Origin: Voacanga thouarsii
Lineage: Eukaryota; Streptophyta; Magnoliopsida; Gentianales; Apocynaceae
DNA: 64,000 nt
Assembly: GCA_026120185.1 (NCBI GenBank)
Contig: JANUWF010002014.1
Location: 186,001-250,000 of the forward strand
Direction of reading: 5' to 3'
In this document: piece by piece, positions 38,126 through 50,080 of the stretch
Layout: each line of letters begins with the position of its first letter
Position numbering within the stretch: the stretch's first letter is position 1
The notes under the pieces: model-generated
What the model was told of the DNA's origin: nothing
The model's database searches: none
The model's input: only the letters and a program-made list of their open reading frames with translations
Translations under genes and position numbers: made by a program

Positions 38126-39951
38126 TACATGATGCAAGTGTCCTAGATGAAAAGATAGAGAGGATTAGCTACTGTACATGCACATGAAATGCAAATAATT
38201 AGGACTTTAATTAAACGCATTTTTACTCCACTATTTTACTCAAACTAATAGCCCCCACTACTGATTTGGAAAAGCCTATTGGAAGCTTTCCTAGTGGACA
38301 TGTATTCAAATTCCTGAAGAATAACCTTGGGTTTGCCCACCAAGTCACCATTGAGTTTATTAGTAGGTATCCAATACTAATTACATCGTATGTAATTACC
38401 GAATCATTGAGTGATTAATAGCTTTTAATCTTAAAGCCTTTTGGGCTACCCTAACTTTTCCTCTAAATTTCTTTATGCTTGAGTTTACCCAACCGAGATA
38501 AAGAATTTAGTTAAACCCGACCCATTAATTAGGAATTTAATTTCATAGCTTGAACATGCCCGATGTCGTGTAGGCTTGGGTTTGCCCAACAACCTGGTCT
38601 CGAAAAAGGACTCTCGTTCATACTATATTAACGGAAGGAATTAGGTTTAATATTAATTGAGGGATTTGTTCCTTTTAGTGATTTCAATAAATGGCATGCA
38701 TAAAAAATCAATAAATCACATAATTGATAATCATGGTAATAAAGCAATTATGTGGTATGGTTATGGACTTTACCCTAAATTAATTCCTTTGAGCAAAAAA
38801 AAAAAAAATTAATATAGTTAATCCTATGTGTTCATGCATGATGTAAGTAGAAGGTCTTACTTTCTCGCCTTGTTTTGGTTGCGATCTCCAAAATAAAATA
38901 ATTCAACTCCTATCTAACCTATGTAAACTAATTACACAATTTCCTAAAGAGAGAAAACCTCGAGTTACTTTCGAGGGGAGTTAGATGAGAAGAGAATTAC
39001 ATAAGAATTTTAGAGAAGGCATGACAGGCAGGTCCTATTTCATAAAAAAAATAAAACTGTAAAATGCATGAATAGATATAATTGGTTTTAGTCCATAACC
39101 ATCCACCATGCCAGTAATTATGCTTAAACAAAATAAACATATAATTTTATTATTCTAAAATCACTATTTTGGAAAAAATAAAAAAAATTCTAAAATCAAT
39201 ATTTTAGAAAAATACATTAATTTTAAATTTTCAAAATCATCATTTTGAAAGATAAAATTGTTTGTCTCAAAACTAATTTTGAGAAAATGCTTTTGGGTTC
39301 CATCTCTCATCAAATGAGATCTTTCCCTTTCAAAAGTTTATTTCAATTTTTTTTAAAAAATGGTTGGAACATCACGAAATAGAGCAGAACCGGCACCGGT
39401 TAGAAGCTCGAGGCGGCGCCGACTCCAGTCTGGTTTTTAGAAAATTTTTCCAAAAACGATTTCTGGACGTCGAGTAAATAGCACAGAATTGGTGCTGAAT
39501 TGGCGCCAGCGCCGGCTGTAGTCGGGAAGAGGCAGCGGTTTTCAAAAATTTTCTAGAAATAATTTCTGGAGCCCTTATCTTCTACAACAGTTTAGTGAGA
39601 ACAATTCTCAGCAAAGTTTTTCTGTTTTGAAGCTCAAAACAACAACTAATATGTTAGTTTAAACAAAAAAAAAAAAAGAAAATTAGGATGAAACGGAAGG
39701 CAACAAACATGATCAAGAAAACGTTTTTCTGCAAAAAAAAAAAAAAAAAAAAAACTTCCAGCACATAAAGAAAACATTTTTTGAAATATGCTACAACTAT
39801 TACACAAGCATATTGCGCTACGGACCCAACCCACAATGCTTGAAATGATTTTGCTTGAGTGAAAACAATTTTTCACAGTGAACAAAGTTATACACGAGTA
39901 CATGAAATAGCTTTCACGCAAGAAACAATGTCTGCAAACCACACATAGCAA
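38126..39951 (-). mobile_element. B untranslated leader
   Basis: About 1.8 kb between primer-binding site and gag on the minus strand. No protein motif is visible. It contains a GC-rich patch at about 39386-39535 with AGAACCGGCACCGGTTAG and GGCGCCAGCGCCGGC, in sequence otherwise above 65 percent AT by eye, and a poly-A run at 39732-39752 (plus strand). Open frames at 39646-39984 are low-complexity shadows. Confidence 0.6.
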
Positions 39952-39964
39952 GGCTCTGATACCA
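39952..39964 (-). other. B primer-binding site (initiator tRNA-Met)
   Basis: The minus strand reads TGGTATCAGAGCC, a perfect match to the plant initiator tRNA-Met primer site, one base inside the LTR end (CCCAACA at 39966). Confidence 0.92.
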
Positions 39965-40323
39965 CTGTTGGGTATCTCAAGCATATCATATATGGCACAG
40001 CGAAAAAATAAGATTGAGATGCCATCCTAGGACCTATATACGAGTGAAAAACAAGACATATAGAGAACAAAGGTAAAGGCTTTACCTTTCTTTAAGTGTC
40101 TGAAAAATAAAATTTTTCTTTCTTCAATTTTGATGATTGTGGCAAGATCCAGCAATCGTCTTGAACAAACACCATGAGAGTCGAATATCCAATCACTATA
40201 ATCATAGTATGTGATTATCTCTAATAGAAATCCACACGGAGGATCACACTCAAACACCAAGATTTTCTATGCTAGCAAAAAAAAAAAGTGGCGGCTAGGG
40301 TTCTTCTTGTTTTTCAGAAAAAC

Positions 40324-40325
<2 letters not shown>

Positions 40326-40401
<76 letters not shown>
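40326..40401. repeat. (GA)n microsatellite, about 38 units, in B 5' LTR
   Basis: Uninterrupted GA repeat of about 76 bp. The matching place in the B 3' LTR (35222-35233) has only about six units, so most of the growth came after insertion. Confidence 0.95.
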
Positions 40402-40404
<3 letters not shown>

Positions 40405-40627
40405 AGGTGTGTGTGTCCTTGGGTTTTTCGTGAATGGCCTAATCCCATCAAACTTTGTGCATACCCCCATATATGTCATATTAAAAATTCACTGAAAAAC
40501 TGAAAATTCTAAAACAATTAGAATTCCCTAATTGTAATTGGAAACATCAAATTCTCACAATTACAATTTGGCCCATAAATTGTAACTAATTATAATTTGT
40601 CCACAAATTATTTTCTTTCTCGCAAAT

Positions 40628-42426
40628 TGTTGAAAAATATGCCCTCATAGACTAGGTTTCTGATGTAAATATCGAATATTTTAATAAAAGAATCTATTTT
40701 CAGAAATTGTTTGTGAATTTACAATTTTATTTGTGTACAATTACATTTATAAAAGACCTATTGTGTTTAAGTAAGTGGTCCATGTGAATTGAGGTCTTTC
40801 ACAGTAAGGTATGGATCACGGGTTACTTAACACATAAACTTTTGTTCTTAATCGATTGATGAGAATGGGAATCTCATCACGTCTAGGTTATTATGTTGTG
40901 AATTCTAAATGGGGAATGACTTACCTTTAGCCAATGAGTAGTCCACTCACTTCATGACATAAGTGTATTTCGAATACGTAAAACAGGACCTGTAGTAGTG
41001 GTTTCTTAAAGTACTATATGGTAGAAACCTAGACTTCTACCACCATAGCTTGGACTAGTACTCTACGACTTGAGTATGAGTTGGTGGTCTGACGATGCTG
41101 AAAGCATATACTTTGATATGCTATAGTTAAGGTTCTATCGTATGGCTAATATACTTGCATGTTGGGTATGTGTAACTAGTTAGTTAAGATAGACTTGTAC
41201 AAGATAGTTTCTATACTATATCGCCCCTTGTGGTTGTCTGAATGATCTAAATATCCAGGGCCCTGGAAAACATGACTTGGATGTTTGCTTTAGGGTAGCT
41301 CCCTTGGAAAGTGGAAACAATCCAATAAGTCGTGGATCATTGGACTAGAGGCCTAAGGATGATAGATGTCATTTAGAGAGGTGTTAGTACACTTCTTCCT
41401 CTCTAAATGTATGGCAATGTATAGAGGGGTATTTTAGTCATTACACATGTAGGCCGGAGACTAGGCTAAAGTAGTGCTATCCTTAAGGTTAATATTAGGA
41501 AATATTTAAAATGCAAAATACAACTATTTATATGGCAAGGGTATTTTGGTTATTTTAGTAGCCAATGCGGTGTGTCTTTTGGTCCCCAGTATAGACCATG
41601 AGTCCAAATTAAATAAGGGCTAAGGAATTGATATTATATTAAATGGAATTTATTTTATTTAAGTAGCCTGATTTAATTGTTGGGCTAGAATAAAATAATG
41701 GTCTATGGAGAGAGAATTAATTAAATTAGTTTGGTGGGTTTATTAATTATTTAGGGCTTTGGCCCAGTTTGAATAATTAAAGATTAACCTGAGACTAAAC
41801 TAATATAGGCTTATTTATTGGACAAGTTTATTTGGGCTGGAAAATTAATTATTAATTGGGCCATTTATGTGGTTCTAATTAATTAATTATGCCCAAAAGG
41901 TTCAACTAAGAGTCCAATGGCCCATTCCAATTTAACCTAGGGTTTTTATTTAGGCTAAATAAGAGGATTGGAAACAACGTGGTTGACAGAACACACATTC
42001 TCTGAGATGGCTTCTTCTCTGTGAAAAGCCAAACGTCTTTCTCTCATTCTCTCTCCAAAAAAAAGGTTCCTTAGTCTGTAGTCGTTCACCAAACAGATTT
42101 AGGTAGGCCATATACTGGAAGATCGAGAGATTGGCATTCACCTACATGCAAAGACGGAGCGGGAGACTTGCAGGAATCGCACCAGAGGCTTCCACCAGCG
42201 TACCAACCCTGCTAGTACACATTCCAGTCAAGCCAACTCTTAGAACGAGGAAAAGAGATAAAGAAAAATTTTAACCTCAGAGTCCAGCCAGAGCACAATC
42301 GGCACCGGCTAGGGCTGACGGAGCCGGCGCCGGCTCTGTTCGGGATTCCCTTGTTCTTTAGTTTTTCCAGTATTTTGATCTTCGCTTCCGCTGCGTGCCT
42401 TATGTTTTCCATTTTCTATGCCTTTA
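40628..42426 (+). mobile_element. H: copia-type solo LTR inside B 5' LTR (1.8 kb)
   Basis: H begins TGTTGAAAAATATGCCCT and ends ...GCCTTTA (CA expected). It interrupts the B LTR exactly where the 3' LTR reads 'ctcgcaattaacc'. Flanks are CAAAT and CAATT, a TSD with one mismatch. The ATGCCCT opening resembles the B LTR start, so it belongs to a related copia family in the plus orientation. It carries the GC-rich motif at 42295-42338. There is no PBS or internal domain, so I read it as a solo LTR. Confidence 0.75.
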
Positions 42427-43579
42427 CAATTAACCCCACTATATTATCAAATGATATCTTGAGTATATAATCCTCTATTGTGTATGACCTATTAGTTTTC
42501 CCAGTCAATTGGTAGTGAACATGAATTAATCCAAACGTCTTTGAGATTAATAGTCTATAATTAATTAGAATTAATCATATTAATTCTAATCAGGATTGGT
42601 TTATTAATTCATCAATTAATAAACCTATATTCCCAGTTCATGAGCGGTATCTAGTAACACATCATGACCACCCAAGAGTCCAGGAAGTCAAGTGGCTTGA
42701 CATGAACCCTTTAATAACAAACTACAATGCAATTAACTCCTTTCACCATACAATATCTTATTCAGTTTGGAGTACGGAATTAGTGCTAACTCCCTCCAGA
42801 ATATATTAATTATGGCCAAAATATAATAGTACTTGTACCAGGAACCTACTACTTTAGATATATATCAATTGGAACTATTTTCAATACACAATCGCCTTAG
42901 TCAAGGACTTCTCGAGTAGCAATTCCTACAAGTGGCCGTGAGATATTAGCCCCTACTATTAGGAGTAGCGAATCCTTTATTGACCCTCTCAACTACTTTC
43001 ATTTACCTCACAGTGTACCCAATATCCATCCCATAGGCAGCCCTCGATCTAGCTCCTGAGATTGGAATCAAAGCACAATACTCAGCAAATAAAGTACCTT
43101 GGAGATCTCAAATCTAAGGATACTTGCACGTTTTCTGTATTGAGATTATATCACTGGCACTAAATAGTTATCCATGTGATTATCTCATAGCTAGGTCATC
43201 CAATGAACTTGTTCCATTAACAAGCATCCACGTGTTAACTTTAAGTATCTCAATACTCAAGGATGTGAGAACCACCGCCTGATCAAATAATGAAGTTTAA
43301 AACATGCTAGTCTTAACACGTTAATGATGTCCTATCTCATTAATACTATGAATAGAGACTATTTAAGTACTAACACTATACAGTGTAGTAGGAATCTCAT
43401 ATCATGATCTCTATCATGATTTTCTTAACATAATGTTGTACTAGAGACATTATCTAATAGTTATATTACACAAAAGTAAACAAAAGAAATTGTTAGATAA
43501 ATAATGCCTTTTATTAAAATAAAATGTGTCATATACAACATACAAGTGATTGCCTCTAGGGCATAACACTAACAGTCTT

Positions 43580-44350
43580 TACTTGCTTTGTTTGGATTTT
43601 TATTTTTCTTTAGTTTAGTTTATTGAGAGGAAAAAATGTGGAGAATTGTGGAAACTTTTTGTGTGCTGAAAGGAAAAAAGAAATGACTGAAAAAAAAAGA
43701 AAGAGAAAATGCTCTTATTGTTATTCTTTGAAGACTTTTTGCTGAAAAGGGGGTCAATATGGAGAGAAGTAGCAAGTATTATTCGGTGCACTCTCTTGAG
43801 GCTATCCTAAAGGCAAGAAGGCAAGAAAGAGCAAAGAAAGAAATATGTTGAAAAAAATGCTGAAAAGAGATGATGACTAAAAGGGGGGCTTATACGGTAT
43901 ATGAAGAGAAATTCATGCACTTGAGGCTATCAATTCCCTAAGTCATTGAAAATTTTTTGAGAGAAAAAGATTGGTGTGCTTTCCTTACATCATGACATGA
44001 GTTATGCAATTTTCAGATTTTTAATGCTTGAGTTGGTAGATGGCTTGAGTTCTGTGATTCATGTTATATATATTTTAACTTGACGGGTGAAATAATTTTC
44101 TTAGACTAAGGTATGAACTTGATTAATTTGACTTCAAGAGTTTTGTGATGTCTTATCAAATGTTTTAAGGTTTGAATTGTTTTCAAAAGGTTTGAATAAC
44201 AAAGAGTTTTATCGAAAGGTTGAAGAGAAGTTATAATCTTTGCTATTTAAAAAAATTTTGGTAGGGGAAAGAACTTATCTTTTCTTGATAATTATCATGG
44301 CATTAAAGTGTTTTGCTTTGGGACAAGCAAAAGTTCAAGTGTAGGGTATG
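43580..44350 (+). mobile_element. D internal region, 3' end with purine tract
   Basis: The last 770 bp of D before its 3' LTR. No coding motif is visible. It contains repeated 'gctgaaaagggggtc' and 'gaaaaaagaaatgact' stretches. It ends with 'gggacaagcaaaagttcaag' and 'tgtagggtatg', the conserved terminal signature and (decayed) polypurine tract expected immediately before the LTR at 44351. Confidence 0.7.
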
Positions 44351-45735
44351 TGATAAGGCTAAAATCACCATTGTTTTCTTAGTTGTTTGAGATACTTTTG
44401 TTGTGATAACTAGGCATATTCCTTCCTATTTGGCAATTTTCTTGTAGAAAGTGTTTTTGATGAATTTGTGCAGATTAGTGTTAAATTCAAGTAAAATTAG
44501 AGATTTTCAAAAGTACACTTGGTGCCAGTTCTAGAAAGTGAACCAGGACACCAGGTCCATTCTAGATAGCTAGAGGAAAATCGAGCAAAATTTAGAGGAG
44601 AAACAGAATGCATTTGGCACCAGGTAGGTCTACTAGACTTGGTGCCAGACCCGTGCTGGAATGCCCAAAATCCTGTGCACGAATTTAGGAATTTTTCAAT
44701 GATTTTTGTATTTTCCAAATCCTACTCGGCCAAGACCTCTTAAGTAACGAATTTAGTATCAAAGAGGCCTATAAAAGCAAGAGAAAAAAATAAGATATAA
44801 GTGTGGATCCAAGAGCAAAAATTCCAAATACTCGTTAAAGGAGGAATTCACCATTCAAGGAGGGTTGTTCATGAGAGTCATCAAGGGAGAAGAACAAAGT
44901 TTGTCTATGAGTGCATTCTTTTATCTTTGTTTTCTTATTCTTAAACAATGATGTATTCAATGATTTTATTTTAATTTAATATTATTTTAGATTCATGGTT
45001 TTGTGTTGATTTAGTTATTTGATCAATTCTTTATCATATTTGATATTTGATTACCTGTTACCATTGGTTATTGATGCGAGTTCTTCTAATTGACTTGGTA
45101 AATGATATTAGGAGTTTTTACATTGATTCATATTCATCAAATATTAATGGACTTGGGAAACGAAGTTAGGATCATAGGACTAAAGTAAAAAAAAAAAATA
45201 GTTGATTTCCCCTTGAGCAAAAGGTCATTAGCTAATTTCTTGTTTGTGAGGAATTGAGCTTAATGCATGTTTTGGTTATGTTGGCTTGATTGGAAAATTT
45301 GCTAATTTAATCAAAAGATAGTGATTCCATGGATTAGGAAAAGAAATAAAATTTATCTAAGTATATTCATGACTTGGGAAACGATTGAATTTTACTTTAT
45401 ATTCCTTCATGATGCTAGGATGATAATTAGTTGAGAGAATTGCTAGTTGGTTCATTATCATGTTTTCTAGGATAACTATCTAAATTGCATATTCCTACAT
45501 CCTTGAGTTGCATATATTTTATTTTCTCACTTTATTTGGTTCGGTTAAATAACTAATGAATAGTGATTAGTGTGTACTTGTTCCTTTGAGAATCGATACT
45601 CGTTAATTCTCTATGTTATGCTTGCGATGAGTATACTTGCTCGTATGTGTTTTTTGGGATTAATGTTTTAATTAAAACTTTACTAAAAGATGGATTAAAT
45701 TTGATGATTTTTATACAGTTAAAATTTACGCATTA
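44351..45735 (+). mobile_element. D 3' LTR
   Basis: Starts TGATAAGGCT and ends TTTACGCATTA (Da ends CATCA). Followed by GGTCT, matching 24249-24253. Collinear with the 5' LTR throughout. Confidence 0.87.
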
Positions 45736-46896
45736 GGTCTCTTCGAGAGATTGAAGACTTTTGTGAGAGAAGTTCACAAAAATACAGAAATAATTGCATG
45801 TAGGATGAACAAGGGATTTATTGTGGTTTGATCCTCAATGATCTACATCCACTACCTTAAGCTCACACTTAAGGATTTTAAATCACGTCACTATAAAGCT
45901 CAATCAGATCAATGGTGTTTGACTACACCAATTATACAAGAAGATCACCACACTTGGTTTTACCCAAGACCTTTCAACCAACTACAAATCAAGGCTCAAC
46001 ACAAATGGGTTCTACACTACAACCTTGATATATAAACGATTGGAGAAATGAGATAGATATAGCTCACAACTTTGAGTAGATATATAAATGGATGAGCATC
46101 AACACCTTTTTACTTTTTGAACAATTTAATTTCACTTTATGAAGCATAAATGAAAAAGGAAATTTTTGTAATTTGAAATGTAAAAGTGCTTTGAGAAAGA
46201 TAGGACAAAAATCTACTTCAAAATCGAGTTTTGAAAGCTTTTATATAGGCAAAAAGTAAGACAACAACGACTAGAAATGGCTAGTTTTTCGCTGTCAGAT
46301 TTTTCAGAGTTTTGGACTCAAAGATTGGAAGAGGGTGCATCTAAAAGGTACGTCTAAAATGTCACTTTTCTAGGCAAAAAAATTTAGATACTATTCCAGA
46401 GTTTTGGACGAAGCTTTTGGATGCAGAGTCCATCCAAACTACTCAATCCAAACATCTGAAAACTTACTCTTTGAAATCAATTTATTTTCGTGTACTTCAA
46501 GGTAAAATCATAAGGTAAAGAGATATAGGAATTTTACAAGAAATACCTTAACAATGATTCTTGACTAAAGTTCTTACACAAGGACTTCTTGGATTTCAAT
46601 CTTTTAAGCTTGTCTTATACTTGATCAACCATTCTTGGGTTCCATTGCTCAACAGTTACTTAGCAATCTTATTTGTACGCCTTGGGAGAACTGAGGTCAA
46701 ACATGTCCTATCATATATAGATCACACAAGTTAATCCTCAAAATACAGGAGAATGCCCTTAGGGCTAACAAGCTAGATTTTTCATATTTTTGAAAATTAT
46801 ATTAATTAGTTTACCATATCATTGATATAATAAGATTTTTATATGTTTTTTCAAAACAAACATTTTTTCTTAATGATTTTTTTCTAATCAATAGAA

Positions 46897-47705
46897 ATGT
46901 CTGGTTTCAGTCTATTATCTATTATTCTCGAGGAAAATAAATTAACTAGACCAAATTTCTAGGATTGGAAAAAGAATCTGAACATAGTACTCACAGTCGA
47001 GGAGTACAAGTATATTTTGATTGACCCTGTCCAAAAATTAAGAAAGATTCCACAGTACAGACTGTGATGCTAAGCGGGTAAGGAAGAAAGTCGACGAAAT
47101 AGCTAGATGCTAAATGTTGACTTTCATGTCCTACATGCTTCAGTCTAAATATGAGAACATACCTACTACATATGACAGTGATATATCGTCGTGCACCATG
47201 GTTGCTAACAAGAGCCATCCTGCAAGGTGGGAAGCTTTTAAGGCAATCATGAACCCTATAATGGCTAATGAGGTATCGATTTGGAAGTATACGATCAAGT
47301 TACATGTATAGCTCGAGGAAGCTAAGGTCCTAGGGATAACGATAGACCTCAAGAGCCAAATTGTCATGGTTCTTAAGACTTTGCCAGATTTATACTCTTA
47401 GGTCAAGTTGAACTACAACATGAACAAGTTGACTATGACTTTCATTGAGGTGATGAAGGAACTCCAGGCTACTAAGAAAACCATAGAGCATGTGTTAAAG
47501 GTTTTGGTTACTCATTCAGGTTCATCTTCTAGAACTAAGGTCCATCTCAAGTTTAAAAAGAAGAAGGCTCGAAACAACTCAAGGGCCCAACCCAAGAGAT
47601 CTAAGGCCGGTCTATTCAAGTTCAGTGCCAAGCCCAAATGCAAGTGTTTCAAGTATGGCAAGAAGGGAACTTCAAGAAAGATTGTTTGGACTTCTTGGTA
47701 AAGTT
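46897..47705 (+). pseudogene. G gag
   Basis: Copia Gag. The ATG at 46897 is followed by MSGFSLLSIILEENKLT and, after one TAG, DWKKNLNIVL, the usual copia gag start. Stops and frameshifts follow at about 47068-47080 and 47100-47310. From 47408 a frame reads the C-terminal part with a basic KKK-rich stretch and a decayed zinc knuckle (CKCFKYGKKG; the His is lost and a frameshift follows). It is broken beyond use. It resembles B gag in layout but is a different family, because the flanking LTRs and orientation differ. Confidence 0.85.
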
Positions 47706-48084
47706 CTCCTCAGGTATTATTACTTGCTTAGAGTCAATTTTAATTCTTAGATTCTCATCCACTTGGATTGTTAATTTTGGAGCTACTTACCATATCTATA
47801 ACTCATTGCAGAGGTTTGGCAAGATAAGGAGAATCACTAGAGGAGAGCATGGGCATTGAGTAGGAAACAGAGCATAAGTATGGGATGAAGCAATGAGAGA
47901 CTAGGGGCTTTTATTTAATTGTAATACAATTTTTGTATTAAAAGATATTTTATATGATACTAGTTTTAAATAGAATTTGATTTTAGTTTCAAGGTTAATT
48001 AATCAGGGTTATTTTGTTTCTTTCCATTCTGGTATTCAATTAGTAGACATGGAAATATTATATATTCTAGAAACATGTATAGCA
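47680..48084 (+). pseudogene. G protease region
   Basis: In the frame starting near 47638 the end of the knuckle (FKKDC) leads into STWIVNFGATYHIYNSLQ, the copia protease site. The catalytic Asp is Asn here (NFGA at 47773-47784, DSGA expected). A frame change near 47850 is followed by residues typical of the protease to pre-integrase linker (LILVSRLINQGYFVSFHSG) up to the A1 insertion point. Confidence 0.8.
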
Positions 48085-48339
48085 ATCTCTGTGAAACCCC
48101 AGTCAAAACTAACCTTAGAGTAAGGGGGTTGGGATGCATATCATACTTTATTTCATAATTAAATATATTTTCATATGATTTCTATGTGCTTTGGATTTGA
48201 TTTTTATTGTCTTGAAGTCTTGTTGGTGAGTATTGTGTGAGAGGGGCAAAATGATAATTTTTGCCCGAGGCGAAAATAGGGAGATAGATTGTGGATTGAA
48301 TAGAAAATAATTTTTCTAGTGGAAATAGCAGCAAGAGTT

Positions 48340-48405
48340 GTTATGGTATAGTGGTTAGAGCTTTGGAATTTATTCTTGAGGTCTTGAGTTCAAAGTCCAT
48401 CATAG
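48340..48405 (+). other. tRNA-like segment in A1 5' LTR
   Basis: A-box-like TGGTATAGTGG at 48344-48354 and B-box-like GAGTTCAAAGTCC at 48386-48398, spaced as in a tRNA gene. Same place and sense in the LTR as in A3 and A4. Confidence 0.5.
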
Positions 48406-50040
48406 AAGCTTTAACTTGATTAAATTTTATTTTTGCTTGGGAAGGAATGGTTTCGGCCTTAAGAGCCTAGATCAATGTGGTGATAATGTCCTTGGAGAGA
48501 CATGTTAGGAGTATTCTCATTCCACTCCTTTTCCTACTCGAAATTCCCAAAGGGAATTCTTGTTCCCTTAATCTTTGGTTTTCCTTAGCTTTCAACTCCT
48601 TAGTTTGATCAAGATGTTCTGGCCTTTTTCTTTCCAGAAAATTCAGTAAAGTGCTGAGGTCTTTTAGGATCAAAATGTCTTGGTAAAAGACTTCTTATGG
48701 TCTGGAAAATATGGAAGAGTTGAGGGGAATTCCGAGAGGAAAAATCCCTCTAGTAAGCTTGCTGAAATTTTACTCTAGACTAGCTCATCTTTCTTCATGG
48801 CATGAGCTGAAATTTTCCAGCTTGTTGTACCTTCAAATTGTCGAGCTTCTTAGCTAAAATTTCCTCCCAAATGCTGCCATAAAAATGGCCCTAAGATTAG
48901 TTTGAATCATGAATTATTTCTGCCATTTTCGGGCTGCACAAAGACTGAGCAAAACCAGTGAAAAATTCTGGGCAAATCTCTACCTTGGAGGCACAAAACC
49001 GAGCTGTTTTCTTCCAGATTTTGTGCAGCACCTTAGCCACTTTTTTACTCCATGAAGAAGGATGGAAACGAGCCTTGAATACCCCTGAAATTCCCCTTCA
49101 AATTCTCTGCAAATTGGCTGGAAGTGGCAGATGAAATTCTGCCCAGAAAATTATTGTGTAGCGAAAAAAAACCAGGCAGTCCAGATTTCCAGCTTTGTTT
49201 CCTATTTTTCTTCCAGCCGAAACACCAGCCCTAATCTGTCAAAACCTCCCTTAAACCACCATTAATAGGGCTCCATTGTTTCCCACAAGCTTCTGGATGA
49301 AAGGCAGCAATGGCTGTCCGAAAATTTCTCCAACAAATCCTTGCAATTTAGCTTGATTACTTTCCAAAATTCCAGCCATCTTATTTGGCAACCTTCAATG
49401 ATATCTTGCTCAATTGACCAGACTTCTTCTTCATCATTATGCCCCTTAGTTTCGGCCATCATAAGCCTTATTGAACCAGCTTTAATTCCTCAGAAAAGCT
49501 ACACAACCAGTCGGCCATAGGAGACTTCAAAGCTGTCCAAACAATCAAGATATTCTTAGAATATTTAGTTTCCAAATTCACTCCCTAAAAATATTCTTCA
49601 AGGATTGTAAAAACTAACCTTTCATTTTCCCTTCCAAATCAGAGAAACAACTCCCTAAACCCTACTAAAAATCGGCCAGCCCTATCTCCCACAGAAAATT
49701 CGGCAGCTGCAAATTCCTTACCTCTCTCTCTCGATTTTCTGCAACCATCAAGAACACACATACTACGCTAAGAACACCTACTTCTTCTCTACACCTAATA
49801 CCCTTCCAAACCATCTCAAACCCTCACGAAAATCTCCAGATTTAGTCTATTCATTACTGTGAATCCATCAACACCATAATTAACATCAAACTCCTCAAAA
49901 CATCTTGCTACTTCAGATCAAAAGCAGAAATTTCTGTGAAGAACAAGAACATCTTCAAGGTAAATTCACTCTATCAACTTCATCCTCTTCAAACTTGATC
50001 TCTAGTGGGAACCTATATGAATAACCATGCTAATGATCTC

Positions 50041-50080
50041 TTCTTCTCTCTTTCTCTCTCTCTCCCTCTCTCTCTCTCAT
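50041..50080. repeat. (CT)n tract in A1 5' LTR
   Basis: Imperfect CT run. It corresponds to the GA tracts of A2 and A4 in reverse and to 61153-61193 in the 3' LTR. Confidence 0.85.

Larger units (their letters stand above)
34868..43574 (-). mobile_element. B: Ty1/copia element, RT/RNase H deleted
   Basis: B is flanked by GTCTT at 34863-34867 and 43575-43579. On the minus strand the order is 5' LTR (43574-39966, holding solo LTR H), primer-binding site, leader, gag, protease remnant, integrase, then a direct jump into the 3' LTR. RT, RNase H, the polypurine tract and the first ~800 bp of the 3' LTR are absent. Both ends keep TG..CA. The order protease-integrase before the missing RT is diagnostic of Ty1/copia. 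The LTR start TGTTAGTGTTATGCCCTAG is typical of plant copia LTRs. Confidence 0.92.
39966..43574 (-). mobile_element. B 5' LTR, interrupted by H
   Basis: Minus-strand start TGTTAGTGTT at 43574 and end CCCAACA at 39966. Without H it is about 1.81 kb. Its left half is shared with the B 3' LTR. The part 42746-43574 is unique in the window. The long GA run at 40326-40401 lies within it. Its open frames (40211-40503) are translations of that run. Confidence 0.9.
24254..45735 (+). mobile_element. D: non-autonomous LTR element with a tRNA-Asp type primer site, interrupted by C5 and B
   Basis: D is flanked by GGTCT at 24249-24253 and 45736-45740. It has two LTRs of about 1.38 kb (24254-25629 and 44351-45735), a primer-binding site after the first and a purine-rich tract with the 'gggacaagcaaaagttcaag' signature before the second. 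That signature is common at the 3' end of plant gypsy elements of the Athila/Tat groups. Without C5 and B the internal region is only about 2.1 kb, with no gag, protease, RT or integrase that I can see. D therefore looks like a LARD-like or deleted element that would depend on proteins from elsewhere. Confidence 0.85.
20256..46770 (-). mobile_element. F 5' LTR, split by C4 and D
   Basis: The LTR is in three pieces: 20256-20476, 24238-24253 and 45741-46770, about 1.26 kb in all. Joining them across the C4 and D target duplications gives a sequence that continues smoothly, and its right piece matches window positions 1-1053. The minus-strand start is TGTTAGCCC at 46770, and the bases after it (agcta, 46771-46775) should be one copy of the F TSD. 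The partner is outside the window. The right piece carries small open frames with no family resemblance. Confidence 0.8.

Noticed and set aside
40211..40503. Open frames of about 70-94 codons over the GA run
   Set aside because: They translate a dinucleotide repeat (alternating Arg-Glu or Ser-Leu) and have no flanking gene structure.
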